Origin: Streptomyces sp. 2131.1
GTDB taxonomy: Bacteria; Actinomycetota; Actinomycetes; Streptomycetales; Streptomycetaceae
Assembly: GCF_900105515.1 (NCBI RefSeq)
Contig: NZ_FNSY01000001.1
Span: forward strand, 3,410,001 to 3,474,000
DNA length: 64,000 nucleotides
Direction: 5' to 3'
A program made the translations under genes and the position numbers. Shown here piece after piece: positions 24,501-37,761 of this stretch. Within the stretch, counting starts at the first letter, position 1. Every line of letters starts with the position of its first letter. Below the pieces are notes generated by a model. The model was not told where the DNA came from. It saw only the letters and a list, made by a program, of their open reading frames with translations, and did not search any database.

Positions 24501-27500
24501 GGTTCTTGCGTACGAGGGGGATGAAAGCGGTGGTGTCGTCGGTGGCCGAGCCCGCGCCGAGAGCGGTCAGAACGGCGTCGGGGCCGATCTCGACGAACGT
24601 ACGGACACCGAACGCTTCGGCAGCGACCACGGCGTCCGCGAAACGGACGGCCTGACGGACCTGATCGACCCAGTAGTCCGGGGACTGCCAATCGGAGGAC
24701 AGCGCACCGGTCACCGTGGAGACAACCGGAATCCTCGGCTCGTTGAACGCCAACCCGCCCGCGATGGCACGGAACTCGTCCAGCATCGGGTCCATCAGCG
24801 AGGAATGGAACGCGTGCGAGACGGAAAGACGGCTGGTCTTCCGCCCCAGCGCGGCGAAGTGCTCGCCGATACCCGTCGCCTCATCCGCCAACCCCGAAAC
24901 GACCACGGAACGGGGGCCGTTCACCGCCGCGATGGACACGCCATCTGCCAGCAGCGGAAGCACCTCTTCCTCGGTCGCTTGAAGGGCGACCATCGCACCA
25001 CCGGCAGGAAGCGCCTGCATCAGCCGACCACGCGCGACAACAAGACGTGCGGCATCCGCCAGCGAGAGCACTCCGGCAACGTGTGCGGCGGCAAGCTCAC
25101 CGATCGAGTGACCGACGACGACGTCCGGCTTGACGCCCCACGCCTCCACCAACCGGAACAGCGCCACCTCGAAGGCGAACAGCGCGGGCTGGGTGTACGA
25201 AGTCGCGTTCAGCGCCTCCGCGTCCTCCCCCCACACCACGTCCTTCAACGCCGTTTCGAGGTGCGCGTCCACCTCCACACACACCGCGTCAAACACCTCA
25301 GCGAACACCGGGAACGACGCATACAACTCACGCCCCATACCCAGCCGCTGCGCCCCCTGCCCCGTGAACAGGAACGCCGTCTTCCCCTTGGTCACCGCAC
25401 CCCGAACGCCCTCGCCGTTCACGAAGGCGTCCAGCTCACGCAGCGCGCTCTCCGTGTCGGCGGCCAGGACCACGCCTCGGTGCTCCAGGTCCGCCCGGCC
25501 GGCGGCCAGGGTGTGGGCGATGTCGCGGAGGTCCAGGTCAGGGGCTGCGAGCAGGCGGTCGCGGAGGGCGGCGGCCTGACGCACGGGGGCTTCGGGGTCC
25601 GAGCCGGACAGCAGCAGGGGCATCGGCCTCACAACGGCCGGTCGCGGCTCCTCCGCCGGGTGGACCGGCTGCGGCGCCTCCTCCACGATCAGGTGGGCGT
25701 TCGTCCCGCTGAGCCCGAACGAGGAGACGGTCGCGCGACGCGGCCGGTCCTCGCGGCGCGGCCACGGCCGGGCCTCGGTGAGGAGGCGTACGTGCCCTGC
25801 CTCCCAGTCCACCTCGGGCGAGGGCTCGTCCACGTGCAGGGTCTTCGGCATCAGGCCGTTGCGCAGGGCCATGACGGACTTGATGACACCGCTGACGCCG
25901 GCCGCCGCCTGGGCGTGGCCGATGTTCGACTTGATGGAGCCGAGCCACACCGGGTCCTCGGCGGTCCGCCCCTGGCCGTAGGTGGCGAGGAGTGCCTGCG
26001 CCTCGATCGGGTCGCCGAGCCGGGTGCCCGTGCCGTGGCCCTCCACCAGGTCCACGTCGGCGGTCGTGAGGCCGCTCGCGGCCAGGGCGCGCTGGATGAC
26101 GCGCTGCTGCGAGGGTCCGTTCGGGGCGGTGAGCCCGTTGCTCGCGCCGTCCTGGTTGATGGCGGAGCCCCGGATGACGGCGAGGACGTCGTGGCCGAGG
26201 CGCTCCGCGTCGGACAGCCGCTCGACGAGCAGCAGGCCGACGCCTTCCGCCCAGCCCGTGCCGTCGGCGCCGCCCGCGAACGCCTTGCAGCGGCCGTCGG
26301 CGGCGAGTCCGCGCTGCTGGGCGAACTCCACGTAGATCTCGGGCGTCGACATCACCGTGACACCGCCCGCGAGCGCCATGCCGACCTCGCCGCGCCGCAG
26401 CGCCTGGCAGGCCATGTGCAGGGCGACCAGCGACGAGGAGCACGCCGTGTCCACGCTGACGGCGGGCCCCTCCAGACCCAGGGTGTAGGCGACCCGGCCC
26501 GTGAGGATCGAGGCCGCGGTGCCGTTGCCGAGGTAGCCGGCGACGTCGTCCGGGATGTGCTGGAGGCGGGAGGCGTAGTCGTGGTACATCACGCCCGCGT
26601 AGACACCGGTCTGGCTGCCGCGCATGGCCGTCGGGTCGATGCCCGCGTCCTCGAACGCCTCCCACGCCGACTGGAGCAGCAGCCGCTGCTGCGGGTCCAT
26701 CGCCACGGCCTCGCGCGGGCTGATCCCGAAGAACGCCGGGTCGAACTCGGCGGCGTCGTAGAGGAAGCCACCTTCCCGCGCGTACGTCTTTCCATGCAGC
26801 CCGGGCTCGGGGTCGTAGATGCCGTCCGTGTCCCACCCGCGGTCGGCCGGGAAACCAGCGACGGCGTCGCGTCCCTCGGCGACCAGCTTCCACAGGTCGT
26901 CGGCGTTGCGGACACCGCCGGGGAACCGGCAGCTGATGCCGACGATCGCGATGGGCTCGTCGTCGGAGAGCGCGGTCACCGGCACGGCCTCGGCGGCCGT
27001 CTCCTCCCGCGCACCGCCGAGTTCGGCGTCCAGGTAGTCCGCGACGGCCCGGGTGTTCGGGTAGTCGAAGACGAGCGTGACGGGCAGCCGGAGACCGGTG
27101 GCGGCGTTGAGGGCGTTACGCAGCTCCACCGCGGCCAGCGAGTCGAAACCGAGCTCCTTGAACGCGCGGTCGATGCCGACGGTGTCCGCGGACTCGTGGC
27201 CGAGGACCGCCGCGACCTGCCCGGCGACCAGTTCGCGCAGCATACGGGCGCGTTCGTCGGCGGTGAGCGGCGACAGCCGGCGGGCCAGCGTGTCGACGGC
27301 CGGTGCGGCGGCTGCCGTACGGCGGAGCGCGGGCCGGACGGCGGCCGCGGCGGCCCGCAGCATCGGCGGGACGTCGGAACCCCGGGCGTGCAGGGCGGTC
27401 GCGTCCACGAGGAGCGGGGCGACCAGGGCGTGCCGGGTGCGCAGCCCCTCGTCGAACAGGGTGATGCCCCGCTCGGCGGGCAGGGCGGGCAGCCCGAGCC

Positions 27501-30500
27501 GGTTCATCTTCTCCACGTCGGCGTCGGTGAGTTCGCCGCCGAGCCCGGTGTTCACGGCCCACAGCCCGTACGCGAGTGAGGTGGCCGGCAGTCCGAGGGT
27601 GTGCCGGTGGGCGGCGAGGGCGTCCAGGAACACGTTGGCCGCCGCATAGTTGCCCTGCCCGGCGGGAAGGACGAGCCCTCCGGCCGAGGAGAACATCACG
27701 AACGCCGACAGGCCGAGCCCGGCGGTGAGTTCGTGCAGGTGCCAGGCCGCGTCCGCCTTGGGCCGCAGTACGGTGTCCAGGCTCTCCGGGGTGAGCGCCC
27801 CGATCAGGCCCGGGTCGACGACCCCGGCCGCGTGCACGACCCCGCCCAGCGGGTGCGCCTGAGGGACGGCGTCGAGGACACCGGCGAGCGCTTCCCGGTC
27901 CGAAACATCGCATGCCGCGATCCGGACATCCGCCGCTCCCGCCTCCAGGAGCCGGTCGCGCAGCTCGGCCGCACCGGGCGCTTCGATGCCCCTTCGGCTG
28001 GTGAGCACCAGGTGGCGGACGCCGTGGCGCCCGACGAGGTGCTGGGCGACGCGGGCGCCGAGTCCGCCCGTGCCGCCGGTGACCAGGACGGTGCGCTCGC
28101 CGTCCCAGGGCGCGTCGGCCTCGGGGACGGCGGTCCGGACGAGCCGGGGGATGAGGAAGCGGCCCTCGCGCCGGGCGAGTTCGGGCTCGTCCTGGGCGAG
28201 GGCGGCACCGGCGACGGCCGGGAAGTCCTCCGCGTCCAGGTCGTCGCCCGGCTCCACGTCCAGCAGGACGATCCGGCCCGGGTTCTCCGCCTGGGCCGCC
28301 CGGACGATGCCCCACACGGGGGCCTGGGTCAGGTCGGGGGCGGTGCCCGGGTCGGTGGCCACGGCACCCCGGGTCACGACGACCAGGGTGGTGGACTCGA
28401 ACCGCTCGTCGGTCAGCCAGGACTGCACCAGGTCGAGCACGTACGAGGTGGTGGTGCGGGTGGCCTCCGGCACCGGCCAGCCGCCCGGCGTGGGGCGGCA
28501 CGCCAGCACGACGGCCGACGGCTCGCAGAGGATCGCGAACCCGTACTCGTCCAGCACGGCGGCCGACGACGGAAGCGGCTCGGCCTGTTGCTGGAGCGGC
28601 GTCCACTCGATGTGGTGCAGAGCGTCCGAAAGCGGGCCTTCCGCCGGAACGAGCTGATCGGCGGAGACGGGGCGGCAGATCAGCGACGACACGGTCATCA
28701 CGGGGCTGCCGGTCTCGTCGGCGACGACCATCGCCGACTCCTCCGCGCCCCGGATGCGCCGCACGTACACGCGCAGCGCGGCGGCGCCCGTCGCGTGCAG
28801 CGACACCCCGCTCCAGGCGAACGGCAGCAGGGCCTCGGTGCCGCCCTCGCCCTGGTCCACCAGGACGTCCACGTGCATGGCGGTGTCCAGGAGCGCCGGG
28901 TGCAGCCCGTAATCAGCGGCCTCCGCGCGTACGGACTCGGGCAGCGCGACCTCGGCGAACAGCTCGTCACCGCGCCGCCAGGCCGCCGTCAGCCCCTGGA
29001 AGGCGGGGCCGTACCCGTAACCGCGCTCGCTCAACCGCTCGTAGGCGCCCTCGACCTCCACGGGAGTGGCCCCGCGCGGCGGCCACTGCGTGAGGTCGGC
29101 GCCGGGCACCTCGGGCGGTGCGCCGGTGGTGAGGAAGCCGGTGGCGTGCCGGGTCCAGGCGTCCTCGGGTGCGCCGTCGAGGCGCGAGTGGATGTGCAGG
29201 GGGCGGCGGCCCGAGGCGTCGGGGGCCCCGGCGGCGACGCGCAGGGACGCGCCACCGTGCTCGGGGAGGACGAGCGGCGCCTCCAGGGTCAGTTCCTCCA
29301 GGAGGTCGCAGCCGACCTGGTCCCCGAGGCGCACGGCCAGCTCGACGAACCCGGTGCCGGGCAGCAGGACCGCCCCGTGCACCCCGTGGTCCGCCACCCA
29401 GGGCTGCCCTGCGGCCGAGAGCCGGCCGGTCAGGACGACCGACCCGGACTCCGGCGCGAACACGGCAGCACTGAGCACCGGGTGCTCCACGGCATCCAGC
29501 CCGGCCGAGCCCACATCACCCGCCTTCGCGGTGACGTCGAGCCAGTAGCGCTTGCGCTGGAAGGCGTACGTGGGCAGGTCGACGAGGCGTCCGGTCGCAC
29601 CCAGGAGCGCGCTCCAGTCCACCTCGGCACCCCGCGCCCACGCGGCCCCGAGACCGCCGAGGGCCTCGCGGGGCTCGTCGCGGTTCTTGCGTACGAGGGG
29701 GATGAAAGCGGTGGTGTCGTCGGTGGCCGAGCCCGCGCCGAGAGCGGTCAGAACGGCGTCGGGGCCGATCTCGACGAACGTACGGGCACCGAACGCTTCG
29801 GCAGCGACCACGGCGTCCGCGAAACGGACGGCCTGACGGACCTGATCGACCCAGTAGTCCGGGGACTGCCAATCGGAGGACAGCGCACCGGTCACCGTGG
29901 AGACAACCGGAATCCTCGGCTCGTTGAACGCCAACCCGCCCGCGATGGCACGGAACTCGTCCAGCATCGGGTCCATCAGCGAGGAATGGAACGCGTGCGA
30001 GACGGAAAGACGGCTGGTCTTCCGCCCCAGCGCGGCGAAGTACTCGCCGATACCCGTCGCCTCATCCGCCAACCCCGAAACGACCACGGAACGGGGGCCG
30101 TTCACCGCCGCGATGGACACGCCATCCGTCAGGAGCGGCAGCACCTCTTCCTCGGTCGCTTGAACCGCGACCATCGCGCCACCGGCAGGAAGCGCCTGCA
30201 TCAGCCGACCACGCGCGACAACAAGACGTGCGGCATCCGCCAGGGAGAGAACGCCCGCAACGTGTGCGGCGGCAAGCTCACCGATCGAGTGACCGACGAC
30301 GACGTCCGGCTTGACGCCCCACGCCTCCACCAACCGGAACAGCGCCACCTCGAAGGCGAACAACGCGGGCTGGGTGCACGAAGTCGCATTCAGCGCCTCC
30401 GCGTCCTCCCCCCACACCACGTCCTTCAACGCCGTTTCGAGATGCGCGTCCACCTCCACACACACCGCGTCAAACACCTCAGCGAACACCGGGAAGGCCG

Positions 30501-33500
30501 CATACAACTCACGCCCCATACCCAGCCGCTGCGCCCCCTGCCCCGTGAACAGGAACGCCGTCTTCGCCTCCTGCACGCTGTCCGCACCGGCCAGCTGCTC
30601 CAGTGCACCGGCGAGCTCCGCCCGGTCGGTGCCCAGCGCGAGGGCACGGTGTTCCAGGGCGGCGCGGCCGGTGGCCAGGGTGCGGGCGGCGGCCGCCAGG
30701 TCCTCGTCGGAGAGACGGGCGAGCCCGTCGTGCAGGCGGGCGGCCTGGGCCCGCAGCGCCTCCGGAGTGAAACCCGAGACCGGCCAGGCGAACAGCGCGG
30801 GGGCCTCGCCGGCCATGGTCGCCGCCGGCTCCTCCTGCGCCTCCTCGATGATCACGTGCGCGTTCGTCCCGCTGATGCCGAAGGACGAGATGCCCGCCCG
30901 CCTCGGACGGCCCTCCGGCGCCCACTCCCGGGCCTCCGTGAGCAGTTCCACCTCACCGGCCGACCAGTCGACCTGGTCCGACGGGGTTTCCGCGTACAGG
31001 GACTTGGGAAGCACGCCGTGGCGCATGGCCATGACCATCTTGATGATGCCCGCGACACCGGCGGCAGCCTGCGTGTGGCCCATGTTCGACTTGATGGAAC
31101 CCAGCCACAGCGGCTGCCCCTCGGGCCGCTCCTGCCCGTAGGTCTCCAGGAGCGCCTGCGCCTCGATGGGGTCGCCGAGCCGGGTGCCCGTGCCGTGCGC
31201 CTCGACGACGTCGACCTCGGCGGCCGACAGACCGGCGTTGGCGAGCGCGCCACGGATGACGCGCTGCTGGGCCGGCCCGTTGGGGGCGGTGAGGCCGTTA
31301 CTCGCACCGTCCTGATTGAGCGCGGAACCACGGACCACGGCGAGCACGCGGTGGCCGTTGCGACGCGCGTCGGACAGCCGCTCAAGCAGCAGCACACCCG
31401 CGCCCTCGCCCCAGCCCGTACCGTCCGCACCCGCGCCGAAGGACTTGCAGCGCCCGTCCGACGACAGGCCGCGCTGGCGGGCCATGTCGAGGAAGGTGTC
31501 GGGCGTGGACATGATCGTCACGCCGCCCGCGAGGGCGAGTGAGCACTCACCCGCCCGCAGCGCACGGGCCGCCATGTGCAGCGCGACCAGCGACGACGAG
31601 CAGGCCGTGTCCACACTGACCGCAGGGCCCTCAAGCCCCAGGGTGTAAGCGACCCGGCCGGAGACCACGCTCGCGAGGCTGCCGTTGCCGTGGTAGCCGG
31701 CCACGTCGTCGGGCAGCGGGCCCAGCCGCAGTCCCCAGTCGTGGTACATCACCCCGGCGAACACCCCGGTCGAGCTGCCCTTCACCGAGCGCGGGTCGAT
31801 CCCCGCACGCTCGAAGGTCTCCCAGGCAACTTCGAGGAGGAGCCGCTGCTGCGGGTCCATGGCCTGTGCCTCGCGCGGGCTGATCCCGAAGAAGGCAGGG
31901 TCGAACTGGGCGGCGTCGTACAGGAACGCGCCCTCCGCGGAGTACGTGCGCCCCGGCTTGCCCACCTCCGGGTCGTACAGGTCGGTGTCCCAGCCCCGGT
32001 CGGTGGGAAAGGGCCCGATGGCGTCGGAGCCCTCGGCGACGAGCTGCCACAGCTCCTCGGGCGAGGACACGCCGCCCGGGTAGCGGCAGGCCATGGAGAC
32101 GATGACGATCGGGTCGTCGTCCGTGGCACCGGTACGGGTCACCGGCGCCGCCGGTCCCGCCGCCGGAGCCTCGCCCACGAGCTTCGTCACCAGGTGCTCG
32201 GCCAGGGCCGTCGCCGTGGGGTAGTCGAAGGTCAGCGTGGCGCTCAGCCGGAGGCCGGTCGCGGTGGCGAGGCGGTTGCGCAGCTCCACCGCGGCCAGCG
32301 AGTCGAAGCCGGTCTCCATGAAGGCCCGGGTGGCGCTGACCTCGTCGGCGCTCTGGTAGCCGAGGACGGCGGCCGTCTCGGTGCGCACCATCCGCAGGAC
32401 GTGCGCCAGCCGGTCTGCGGCGCCCAGCTCCGCGAGGCGCGCCGCGAGCGGGGCGGCCCCGGCGGCGGGCGTCCCGGCCGACTGTGCGGCGGGGACCGTG
32501 CGCGGGCGTACCAGGGCACGCAGCAGGGTGGGCGTGCCGTCCGTGCGGTTGCGTACGGCACGCTGGTTGACGCGTACGGGGACCACGGCCGGTTCGAAGG
32601 TGGTGGCCAGGGCCTTGTCGAGCTGGGCGAGGTTCTCCTCGAAGGACAGCGAGTCCAGGCCGAGGCGTTCGATGCGGGTCAGCGCGGCGGCGTCGAGCGT
32701 CGCGCCCATCCCGCCGCCGCCGGCCCACAGCCCCCACGCGAGCGAGGTCACGACCTGTCCGGCGGCTGCCCGGCGGGCGGCCAGGGCGTCCAGGAAGAGG
32801 TTGCCGGCGGCGTAGTTGCCCTGCCCGGCGCCGTCCAGAACGGTCGAGGCGGAGGAGAAGAGGACGAAGGCGGTCAGGTCGAGGTCCGCCGTCAGCTCGT
32901 GCAGGTGCCAGCCGGCGTCCACCTTGGGCCGCAGCACGGTGTCGAGCCGTTCGGGGGTGAGGTGGCCGACCAGGCCGTCGTCGATGACACCTGCCGCGTG
33001 CACCACGGCGCGCAGCGGGTGCGCGGCCGGAACGGCGGCGAGCAGGGCGGCCAAGGCGTCCCGGTCCGCGACATCGGTGGCGCTGACGGTGACCTCGGCG
33101 CCCGATTCGGCCAGGTCCGCCAGGAGTTCACGCGCCCCGGGGGCGTCCGTGCCGCGCCTGCTGGTGAGGATCAGGTGGCGTACGCCGTGCTCGCGGACCA
33201 GGTGCCGGGCCAGTGCGGCGCCCACGCCGCCCGTACCGCCGGTCAGGAGCACGGTGCCGTCCGCGTCCCAGGGTGTGGGGCGCTCCTCGTCGAGCACAGG
33301 CACGGCCGCCAGCCGGGGAACGTACAAGCGGTCGCCACGCAGCGCCATTTCGGGCTCGGACGCGGCGGCGGCCAGGGCACGGCCCAGGTGGTCCGCACCG
33401 GCCTCGTCGCTGTCGACGAGCACGAAACGGCCCGGGTTCTCCGCCTCCGCCGACCGCACGAGGCCCCAGACGGGTGCCTGTCCGAGGTCGACGTCGGTGC

Positions 33501-36500
33501 CGGGCACGGCGGCCCCGCCCCGCGTGACGACGGCGAGCTTCGACCCGGCGTACCGGTCGTCCGCCAGCCATGCCTGTGCGGCGGCGAGCGCGTCGGCGGC
33601 GACGGCACGCACGGCGGCGGGCACATCGCCCTCGGGGGTGGGCGGCACGCGGTACACGACGACGGGCGGGACTTCCTCACCCAGCTCCTCGCCAAACACG
33701 CCGAACCCGGCTTCACCCGAGGGGAGTTCCAGCGCGTTCCACCGCACGGCGAGCAGCGGGTCCGAGCGGTCGGCGGCCAGCTGGTCGGCGGTGACGGCGC
33801 GCAGCAGCAGGGACTCGACGCGGGCGACCGGGGCGCCGGCCACGTCGGCGACCGTCACGTCCAGCTCGTCGGAGCCGCGTGCCGCGATGCGTACGCGCAC
33901 TGCGGACGCTCCGGCCGCGTACAGCGCGGCCCTGTTCCAGGAGAACGGGATCCAGGTGCCCTCGGGCCGGTTGCCGGCCGTGGCGAGGGCGTGGTCGGCG
34001 GGGTGCAGGGCGGCGTCCAACAGCGCCGGGTGCAGGCCGTAGCCGGGGGCGTCGGCCCGTACGTGCTCCGGGAGTTCGACGTCCGCGTACACCTCGCCGT
34101 CGAGCAGCCAGGCGGCGCGTACGCCGTGGAAGGCGGGCCCGTAGCCGTAGCCCTCGTCGGCCATGTCGGCGTACAGGGTGCTGACGTCGAGCGGGACGGC
34201 ACCGGTCGGCGGCCAGGTGCCGGACAGCGCCGCGGTGTCCGGCACGGGCGCGGCCGGGGCGAGGACACCGGTGGCGTGCCGGGTCCAGGCGTCCTCGGAG
34301 GTTTCGGCACCGTCCGGACGGGAGAAGCACTCGACGCTCCGGCGACCGGACGCATCGGCCGGGGCGACGACGACCTGGAGGTCCACCCCACCCGTCGGGG
34401 GCAGCATCAGCGGCGCCTGGAGCGTCAGCTCCTCGACGAGTCCGCAGCCGGTCTCCGTGGCCGCGCGCAGGGCGAGTTCGACCAGGGCCGTGCCCGGAAG
34501 CAGGGTGATCCCGGCGATCGTGTGGTCGGCGGTCCACGGGTGGGTGCGCGGCGACACGCGTCCCGTGAGGACCGTGGTACCGGTCCCGGCGAGGTCGCCG
34601 GCCGAGGTCAGGACGGGGTGCTGCGAGGCGAGCCGGCCGAGCCCGGTGGTGGCGGTGGACGGCTCGGGGGTCAGCCAGTAGCGGCGGGTGCGGAAGGCGT
34701 ACGTGGGCAGCTCGACGCGGCGCGTGGCGCGGCCCGCGTACAGGGCCTCCCAGTCGATGTGCGCGCCCCGGGCCTGGGCGAGTCCGGCGGCGCCCAGCGC
34801 CTCGCGGACCTCGTCCTTCCCGGCGCGAAGCAGCGGGGCGAAGAAGGTGTCGGACTCGCGTTCCTCGGGAAGGCAGCCCTGCCCGAGGGCGCTGAGGACA
34901 CCGTCCGGGCCCAGCTCCAGGAAGGTGCGGGCGCCGCCCTGTTCGACGAGCCAGTCCATGGCGTCCGCGAAGCGCACCGCGCTGCTGACGTGCCCGGCCC
35001 AGTAGTCCGGCGAGCACAGCTCCTCGGAGGTCGCGAGGCGCCCGGTGACGGTGGAGACGAGCGGGATCCGGGGCGGGGAGTAGGTCAGGACGCCGGCGAT
35101 CCGGCGGAACTCCTCCAGCATCGGCGCCATGAGCGGCGAGTGGAAGGCGTGGCTGACCTGGAGCCGCTTGGTCTTGCGGCCCTGCGCGGCGAACCGTTCG
35201 GCCAGCGCGACGGTGGCCTCCTCCTCGCCGGAGAGCACCAGGGAACCGGGCCCGTTGAGCGCGGCCACGGCAACCCGCTCCCCGAGGAACGGAGCGACCT
35301 CCTCCTCGGTCGCCCGGACGGCGATCATCGCGCCGCCGGACGGGAGTTCCTGCATCAGCCGGCCCCGGGCACCGACGAGGATCGCCGCGTCCTCCAGGTT
35401 CAGCACCCCGGCGACGTGGGCGGCCGCGATCTCCCCGATGGAGTGTCCGGCCAGGAAGTCGGGCCGGATGCCCCACGACTCGACGAGCCGGAACAGGGCG
35501 ACCTCGACGGCGAACAACGCGGTCTGCGCGTAACGCGTCTGGTCGAGCAGGGCCGCTTCCCGCGAGCCCTCCTCGGCGAACAGGACGTCCCACAGCGACG
35601 GGCCGAGCTGGAGGTCGAGCCAGCCGATGGCGTCGGCGAGAGCGTCCGCGAAGACCGGAAAGGCGTCGTACAGCCGGCGGCCCATAGCGAGGCGCTGGCT
35701 GCCCTGGCCGGTGAAGAGGAACGCGAGCCGCCCGGCGGGCAGCGTGCCCGTGTGCGTGTCGGCGGCGGCGGTGCCGTCGGCGAGAGCGCGCAGCTTGCCG
35801 AGGAGCTCGTCACGGCCGTCCGCGACGACGGCGGCGCGGTGTTCGAGGGCGGCGCGGCCGGTGCCGAGCGCGTGCCCGAGGTCGGCGGCGGTGAGCTCGT
35901 CCCGCTCCTCCAGGAAGTCCGCCAGCCGGGCGGCCTGGGCGCGCAGCCCGTCCTCGGAGCGCGCGCCGACGGGCACGAGCACCGGCCCGGCGACAGGCTC
36001 CTCCGCGACCGGGACCGCGTCCTGCGCCGGCGGTTCTTCCACGATCACATGGGCGTTGGTGCCGCTGATCCCGAAGCCGGAGACGCCCGCACGGCGCGGC
36101 CGGTCCTCCGTCTGCGGCCACGCGACGGGCTCGGTGAGCAGCTGTACGGTCCCGGCGGACCAGTCGACGTTGCCGGTGGGGGTGTCGACGTGCAGGGTGC
36201 GGGGAAGGACCCCGTTCCGCATCGCCATGATCATCTTCATCAGCCCGGCCACGCCTGCGGCCGCCTGGGTGTGGCCGAGGTTCGACTTGACCGAGCCGAG
36301 CCACAGCGGCCGGTCCCCGGGCCGGTCCTTGCCGTAGGTCGCGATGAGGGCGCTCGCCTCGATCGGGTCGCCGAGGGTGGTGCCGGTGCCGTGCGCCTCG
36401 ACCGCGTCGACCTCGGCGGGGGTGAGCCCTGCGTCGGCGAGGGCCTGGGCGATGACGCGCTGCTGGGCGGTGCCGCTGGGGGCGGTGAGCCCGTTGCTCG

Positions 36501-37761
36501 CGCCGTCCTGGTTGATGGCCGAACCCCGGACGACGGCGAGGATGTTGTGGCCGTTGCGCCGGGCGTCGGAGAGCCGTTCCACGACGAGCAGGCCGACGCC
36601 CTCCGCGAAGGAGGTCCCGTCGGCGCCGTCCGCGAACGCCTTGATCTGCCCGTCCGGGGCGAGCCCGCGCTGCCGGCTGAACTCCGTGAACAGGCCGGGC
36701 GTGCTGAGGACGGTGACGCCGCCCGCCAGCGCCATCGAGCACTCGCCGCGGCGCAGCGACTGGACGGCGAGGTGCAGGGAGACCAGCGACCCGGAGCAGG
36801 CGGTGTCGACGGTGAGCGCCGGGCCCTCCAGGCCGAGCGCGTACGCGACCCGCCCCGAGGTGACACTGAGCGCGCCGCCGGTGACGAGGTACCCGGTCAG
36901 GTTCTCGGGGGCGTCCTGCACCCGTGGCCCGTACTCGGAGGGGCCGGCTCCGATGAACACGCCCGTACGGCTGCCGCGCAGCGAGGTCGGGTCGATGCCC
37001 GTACGCTCCAGCGCCTCCCAGGCCGTCTCCAGGAGCAGCCGCTGCTGCGGGTCCATGGCCAGCGCCTCGCGCGGCCCGATCCCGAAGAACTCGGCGTCGA
37101 ACTCGGCGGCGTCGTGCAGGAAGCCGCCGGTTTGCGTGTAGCAGGTGCCGGGAACGGTGGGGTCCTCGTCGAACAGCGCGTCCAGGTCCCAGCCCCGGTT
37201 GTCGGGGAACGGCCCGACGGCGCTCGCACCCGCGTCGACCAGGTTCCAGAGGTCCTCGGCCGAACGGATCCCGCCGGGGAAGCGGCCGCTGATGCCGACG
37301 ACCGCGATGGGCTCACCGTCGAAGGCCGGTGCCGGCTCCGCGACGGCTGCGGCGGCGGCCGGCCCGGCGGAGGCACCGAGCAACTCCGTACGGACGCGGT
37401 CGGCGAGCAGTTCGGGGCTCGGGTGGTCGAAGGCGGCGGTCACGGGCAGCGCGAGCCCGGTCGCCGCGTTGAGGCGCGCGTGCAGGTCGACGAGGGCGAT
37501 GGAATCAAGCCCCAGTTCCCGGAAGGAGGTTTGGGCGACGACCACCGGCTCACTGTCGGGACGCACCTTGCGCAGGCACTCCGCGGTCTGCTCGCAGACG
37601 AGGTCGGTCAGGAGCCTGGACTGCTCGCTCCCGGGAAGCCCGGAGAGGCGGCCGGCCAGGGCGGCCCCGGGGTTCTCCCCCGGCTGGGCCTCCGAGCGTC
37701 CCTCCGGGCGGACCTCCGCGCCGGACATGTCATCAGCGACAGGATCGAAGCCCGCGGACAT
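21541..37761 (-). CDS. Type I modular PKS, loading ACP plus modules 1-3
   Basis: 5406 residues from ATG 37761, with GGGAG 7 bases upstream. There is no N-terminal docking coiled coil. Instead a free-standing ACP ([12 protein letters not shown], serine near 86) comes first, as expected for a loading domain that receives a starter from a separate enzyme. Three KS-AT-DH-KR-ACP modules follow. KS cysteines are near 322, 2052 and 3772. ATs all carry GHSIGE and HAFH, malonyl type. DHs have intact HxxxGxxxxP and DxxxH. KRs carry IDD, VDP and MDN at the LDD position and no A-type Trp. ACP serines are near 1820, 3540 and 5285. KS1 reads DTACSGS rather than DTACSSS. The C-terminus ([20 protein letters not shown]) is a class 1a-like docking end suited to PKS-B. 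Predicted output: starter extended by a conjugated triene. Confidence 0.97.
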   Translation of the reverse strand: MSAGFDPVADDMSGAEVRPEGRSEAQPGENPGAALAGRLSGLPGSEQSRLLTDLVCEQTAECLRKVRPDSEPVVVAQTSFRELGLDSIALVDLHARLNAATGLALPVTAAFDHPSPELLADRVRTELLGASAGPAAAAAVAEPAPAFDGEPIAVVGISGRFPGGIRSAEDLWNLVDAGASAVGPFPDNRGWDLDALFDEDPTVPGTCYTQTGGFLHDAAEFDAEFFGIGPREALAMDPQQRLLLETAWEALERTGIDPTSLRGSRTGVFIGAGPSEYGPRVQDAPENLTGYLVTGGALSVTSGRVAYALGLEGPALTVDTACSGSLVSLHLAVQSLRRGECSMALAGGVTVLSTPGLFTEFSRQRGLAPDGQIKAFADGADGTSFAEGVGLLVVERLSDARRNGHNILAVVRGSAINQDGASNGLTAPSGTAQQRVIAQALADAGLTPAEVDAVEAHGTGTTLGDPIEASALIATYGKDRPGDRPLWLGSVKSNLGHTQAAAGVAGLMKMIMAMRNGVLPRTLHVDTPTGNVDWSAGTVQLLTEPVAWPQTEDRPRRAGVSGFGISGTNAHVIVEEPPAQDAVPVAEEPVAGPVLVPVGARSEDGLRAQAARLADFLEERDELTAADLGHALGTGRAALEHRAAVVADGRDELLGKLRALADGTAAADTHTGTLPAGRLAFLFTGQGSQRLAMGRRLYDAFPVFADALADAIGWLDLQLGPSLWDVLFAEEGSREAALLDQTRYAQTALFAVEVALFRLVESWGIRPDFLAGHSIGEIAAAHVAGVLNLEDAAILVGARGRLMQELPSGGAMIAVRATEEEVAPFLGERVAVAALNGPGSLVLSGEEEATVALAERFAAQGRKTKRLQVSHAFHSPLMAPMLEEFRRIAGVLTYSPPRIPLVSTVTGRLATSEELCSPDYWAGHVSSAVRFADAMDWLVEQGGARTFLELGPDGVLSALGQGCLPEERESDTFFAPLLRAGKDEVREALGAAGLAQARGAHIDWEALYAGRATRRVELPTYAFRTRRYWLTPEPSTATTGLGRLASQHPVLTSAGDLAGTGTTVLTGRVSPRTHPWTADHTIAGITLLPGTALVELALRAATETGCGLVEELTLQAPLMLPPTGGVDLQVVVAPADASGRRSVECFSRPDGAETSEDAWTRHATGVLAPAAPVPDTAALSGTWPPTGAVPLDVSTLYADMADEGYGYGPAFHGVRAAWLLDGEVYADVELPEHVRADAPGYGLHPALLDAALHPADHALATAGNRPEGTWIPFSWNRAALYAAGASAVRVRIAARGSDELDVTVADVAGAPVARVESLLLRAVTADQLAADRSDPLLAVRWNALELPSGEAGFGVFGEELGEEVPPVVVYRVPPTPEGDVPAAVRAVAADALAAAQAWLADDRYAGSKLAVVTRGGAAVPGTDVDLGQAPVWGLVRSAEAENPGRFVLVDSDEAGADHLGRALAAAASEPEMALRGDRLYVPRLAAVPVLDEERPTPWDADGTVLLTGGTGGVGAALARHLVREHGVRHLILTSRRGTDAPGARELLADLAESGAEVTVSATDVADRDALAALLAAVPAAHPLRAVVHAAGVIDDGLVGHLTPERLDTVLRPKVDAGWHLHELTADLDLTAFVLFSSASTVLDGAGQGNYAAGNLFLDALAARRAAAGQVVTSLAWGLWAGGGGMGATLDAAALTRIERLGLDSLSFEENLAQLDKALATTFEPAVVPVRVNQRAVRNRTDGTPTLLRALVRPRTVPAAQSAGTPAAGAAPLAARLAELGAADRLAHVLRMVRTETAAVLGYQSADEVSATRAFMETGFDSLAAVELRNRLATATGLRLSATLTFDYPTATALAEHLVTKLVGEAPAAGPAAPVTRTGATDDDPIVIVSMACRYPGGVSSPEELWQLVAEGSDAIGPFPTDRGWDTDLYDPEVGKPGRTYSAEGAFLYDAAQFDPAFFGISPREAQAMDPQQRLLLEVAWETFERAGIDPRSVKGSSTGVFAGVMYHDWGLRLGPLPDDVAGYHGNGSLASVVSGRVAYTLGLEGPAVSVDTACSSSLVALHMAARALRAGECSLALAGGVTIMSTPDTFLDMARQRGLSSDGRCKSFGAGADGTGWGEGAGVLLLERLSDARRNGHRVLAVVRGSALNQDGASNGLTAPNGPAQQRVIRGALANAGLSAAEVDVVEAHGTGTRLGDPIEAQALLETYGQERPEGQPLWLGSIKSNMGHTQAAAGVAGIIKMVMAMRHGVLPKSLYAETPSDQVDWSAGEVELLTEAREWAPEGRPRRAGISSFGISGTNAHVIIEEAQEEPAATMAGEAPALFAWPVSGFTPEALRAQAARLHDGLARLSDEDLAAAARTLATGRAALEHRALALGTDRAELAGALEQLAGADSVQEAKTAFLFTGQGAQRLGMGRELYAAFPVFAEVFDAVCVEVDAHLETALKDVVWGEDAEALNATSCTQPALFAFEVALFRLVEAWGVKPDVVVGHSIGELAAAHVAGVLSLADAARLVVARGRLMQALPAGGAMVAVQATEEEVLPLLTDGVSIAAVNGPRSVVVSGLADEATGIGEYFAALGRKTSRLSVSHAFHSSLMDPMLDEFRAIAGGLAFNEPRIPVVSTVTGALSSDWQSPDYWVDQVRQAVRFADAVVAAEAFGARTFVEIGPDAVLTALGAGSATDDTTAFIPLVRKNRDEPREALGGLGAAWARGAEVDWSALLGATGRLVDLPTYAFQRKRYWLDVTAKAGDVGSAGLDAVEHPVLSAAVFAPESGSVVLTGRLSAAGQPWVADHGVHGAVLLPGTGFVELAVRLGDQVGCDLLEELTLEAPLVLPEHGGASLRVAAGAPDASGRRPLHIHSRLDGAPEDAWTRHATGFLTTGAPPEVPGADLTQWPPRGATPVEVEGAYERLSERGYGYGPAFQGLTAAWRRGDELFAEVALPESVRAEAADYGLHPALLDTAMHVDVLVDQGEGGTEALLPFAWSGVSLHATGAAALRVYVRRIRGAEESAMVVADETGSPVMTVSSLICRPVSADQLVPAEGPLSDALHHIEWTPLQQQAEPLPSSAAVLDEYGFAILCEPSAVVLACRPTPGGWPVPEATRTTTSYVLDLVQSWLTDERFESTTLVVVTRGAVATDPGTAPDLTQAPVWGIVRAAQAENPGRIVLLDVEPGDDLDAEDFPAVAGAALAQDEPELARREGRFLIPRLVRTAVPEADAPWDGERTVLVTGGTGGLGARVAQHLVGRHGVRHLVLTSRRGIEAPGAAELRDRLLEAGAADVRIAACDVSDREALAGVLDAVPQAHPLGGVVHAAGVVDPGLIGALTPESLDTVLRPKADAAWHLHELTAGLGLSAFVMFSSAGGLVLPAGQGNYAAANVFLDALAAHRHTLGLPATSLAYGLWAVNTGLGGELTDADVEKMNRLGLPALPAERGITLFDEGLRTRHALVAPLLVDATALHARGSDVPPMLRAAAAAVRPALRRTAAAAPAVDTLARRLSPLTADERARMLRELVAGQVAAVLGHESADTVGIDRAFKELGFDSLAAVELRNALNAATGLRLPVTLVFDYPNTRAVADYLDAELGGAREETAAEAVPVTALSDDEPIAIVGISCRFPGGVRNADDLWKLVAEGRDAVAGFPADRGWDTDGIYDPEPGLHGKTYAREGGFLYDAAEFDPAFFGISPREAVAMDPQQRLLLQSAWEAFEDAGIDPTAMRGSQTGVYAGVMYHDYASRLQHIPDDVAGYLGNGTAASILTGRVAYTLGLEGPAVSVDTACSSSLVALHMACQALRRGEVGMALAGGVTVMSTPEIYVEFAQQRGLAADGRCKAFAGGADGTGWAEGVGLLLVERLSDAERLGHDVLAVIRGSAINQDGASNGLTAPNGPSQQRVIQRALAASGLTTADVDLVEGHGTGTRLGDPIEAQALLATYGQGRTAEDPVWLGSIKSNIGHAQAAAGVSGVIKSVMALRNGLMPKTLHVDEPSPEVDWEAGHVRLLTEARPWPRREDRPRRATVSSFGLSGTNAHLIVEEAPQPVHPAEEPRPAVVRPMPLLLSGSDPEAPVRQAAALRDRLLAAPDLDLRDIAHTLAAGRADLEHRGVVLAADTESALRELDAFVNGEGVRGAVTKGKTAFLFTGQGAQRLGMGRELYASFPVFAEVFDAVCVEVDAHLETALKDVVWGEDAEALNATSYTQPALFAFEVALFRLVEAWGVKPDVVVGHSIGELAAAHVAGVLSLADAARLVVARGRLMQALPAGGAMVALQATEEEVLPLLADGVSIAAVNGPRSVVVSGLADEATGIGEHFAALGRKTSRLSVSHAFHSSLMDPMLDEFRAIAGGLAFNEPRIPVVSTVTGALSSDWQSPDYWVDQVRQAVRFADAVVAAEAFGVRTFVEIGPDAVLTALGAGSATDDTTAFIPLVRKNRDEVRDALSGAGAAWTRGLYVDWEALHAGTEARKVALPTYPFLRTRYWLDAPAAVGDAAGLGQLPAGHPLLSAVVVSAETGAPVLTGRLSVVTHPWLADHAVHGSVLLPGTAYIEMALRAGHEAGCARLEELTQETPLLLPAKGGVAVQVTVGAADETGRRDVVVYSRAEELPADAPWTRNARGVLAVEPAPVVPDLESWPPAGARPVDVSGMYEDLAGLGYGYGPVFQGLTAAWRRGDELFAEIGLPEHARTEAAAFALHPALLDAALHVERVFDGDHDGPVRAALPFAWNGVTLHATGATALRVRLTKPGPDAVALRITAPTGEPVATVESLVVREVSAAQLSGAGNARGAELFRIDWQAPQPGGAAGGTDDWLVVGSALPGIRSVPTLTEALAESGVPGTVLLTAPDVSDVFGTTGGVPEQVRTSVGRLLDTLGQWLSEARFADTRLVLVTRDGVVAGDGDEVDCVQAPLWGVVRAAQAENPGRFTVVDLDAAPESLAALPAALATAETEIAVRGGKVLVPRYAPATGGGEATVWREGGTVLITGGTGLLGAVLARHLVAEQSVRHLVLTSRRGTDAPGASELHAELIGAGAESVRIVAVDAADRYALAALLDEIPDAHPLTGVVHAAGVMDNALVGAVTPEQVGKVLRPKVDAAWHLHELTRNLDLTAFVLYSSAGGQILPAGQATYAAANVFLDALAAERRAAGLAATSLAWGLWEGTVGEGPELTDADLRRMGRSGVLELSFPDGLALFDAAMAQDAALLAPVRLDRAALRERADEIPALLRGLAGPPARKGPRPAAVPAAGAGDGGGSLVRAKLAGLPTGAEQDRYLEELVRGHAAAVLGHGDPAGVAADRGFTELGLDSLGAIELRNRLQKATGLRLPATLMFDYPNSAALAGFLREGLAPEPAVDTGGIDDESVRRALLSIPTARLREAGLLDTLLGLAGTEPGPDAGTTTEEPGQAIEEMAVDDLVRAALAGGELS
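24493..24945 (-). repeat. AT-region repeat, copy in module 3
   Basis: 453 bases inside the module 3 AT that match 29674-30126 (module 2 AT) at a fixed offset of 5181 bases. I count two differences by direct alignment, while flanking DH and linker sequence diverges strongly. This is the pattern of recent gene conversion or duplication. Confidence 0.9.
29674..30126 (-). repeat. AT-region repeat, copy in module 2
   Basis: Partner of 24493-24945: same 453-base AT segment, two differences seen by eye. Downstream of the block the two copies start to differ. Confidence 0.9.

Noticed and set aside
22516..27579. 1687-codon plus-strand frame opposite PKS-A
   Set aside because: Antisense of modules 2 and 3; low-complexity translation with no ribosome site.
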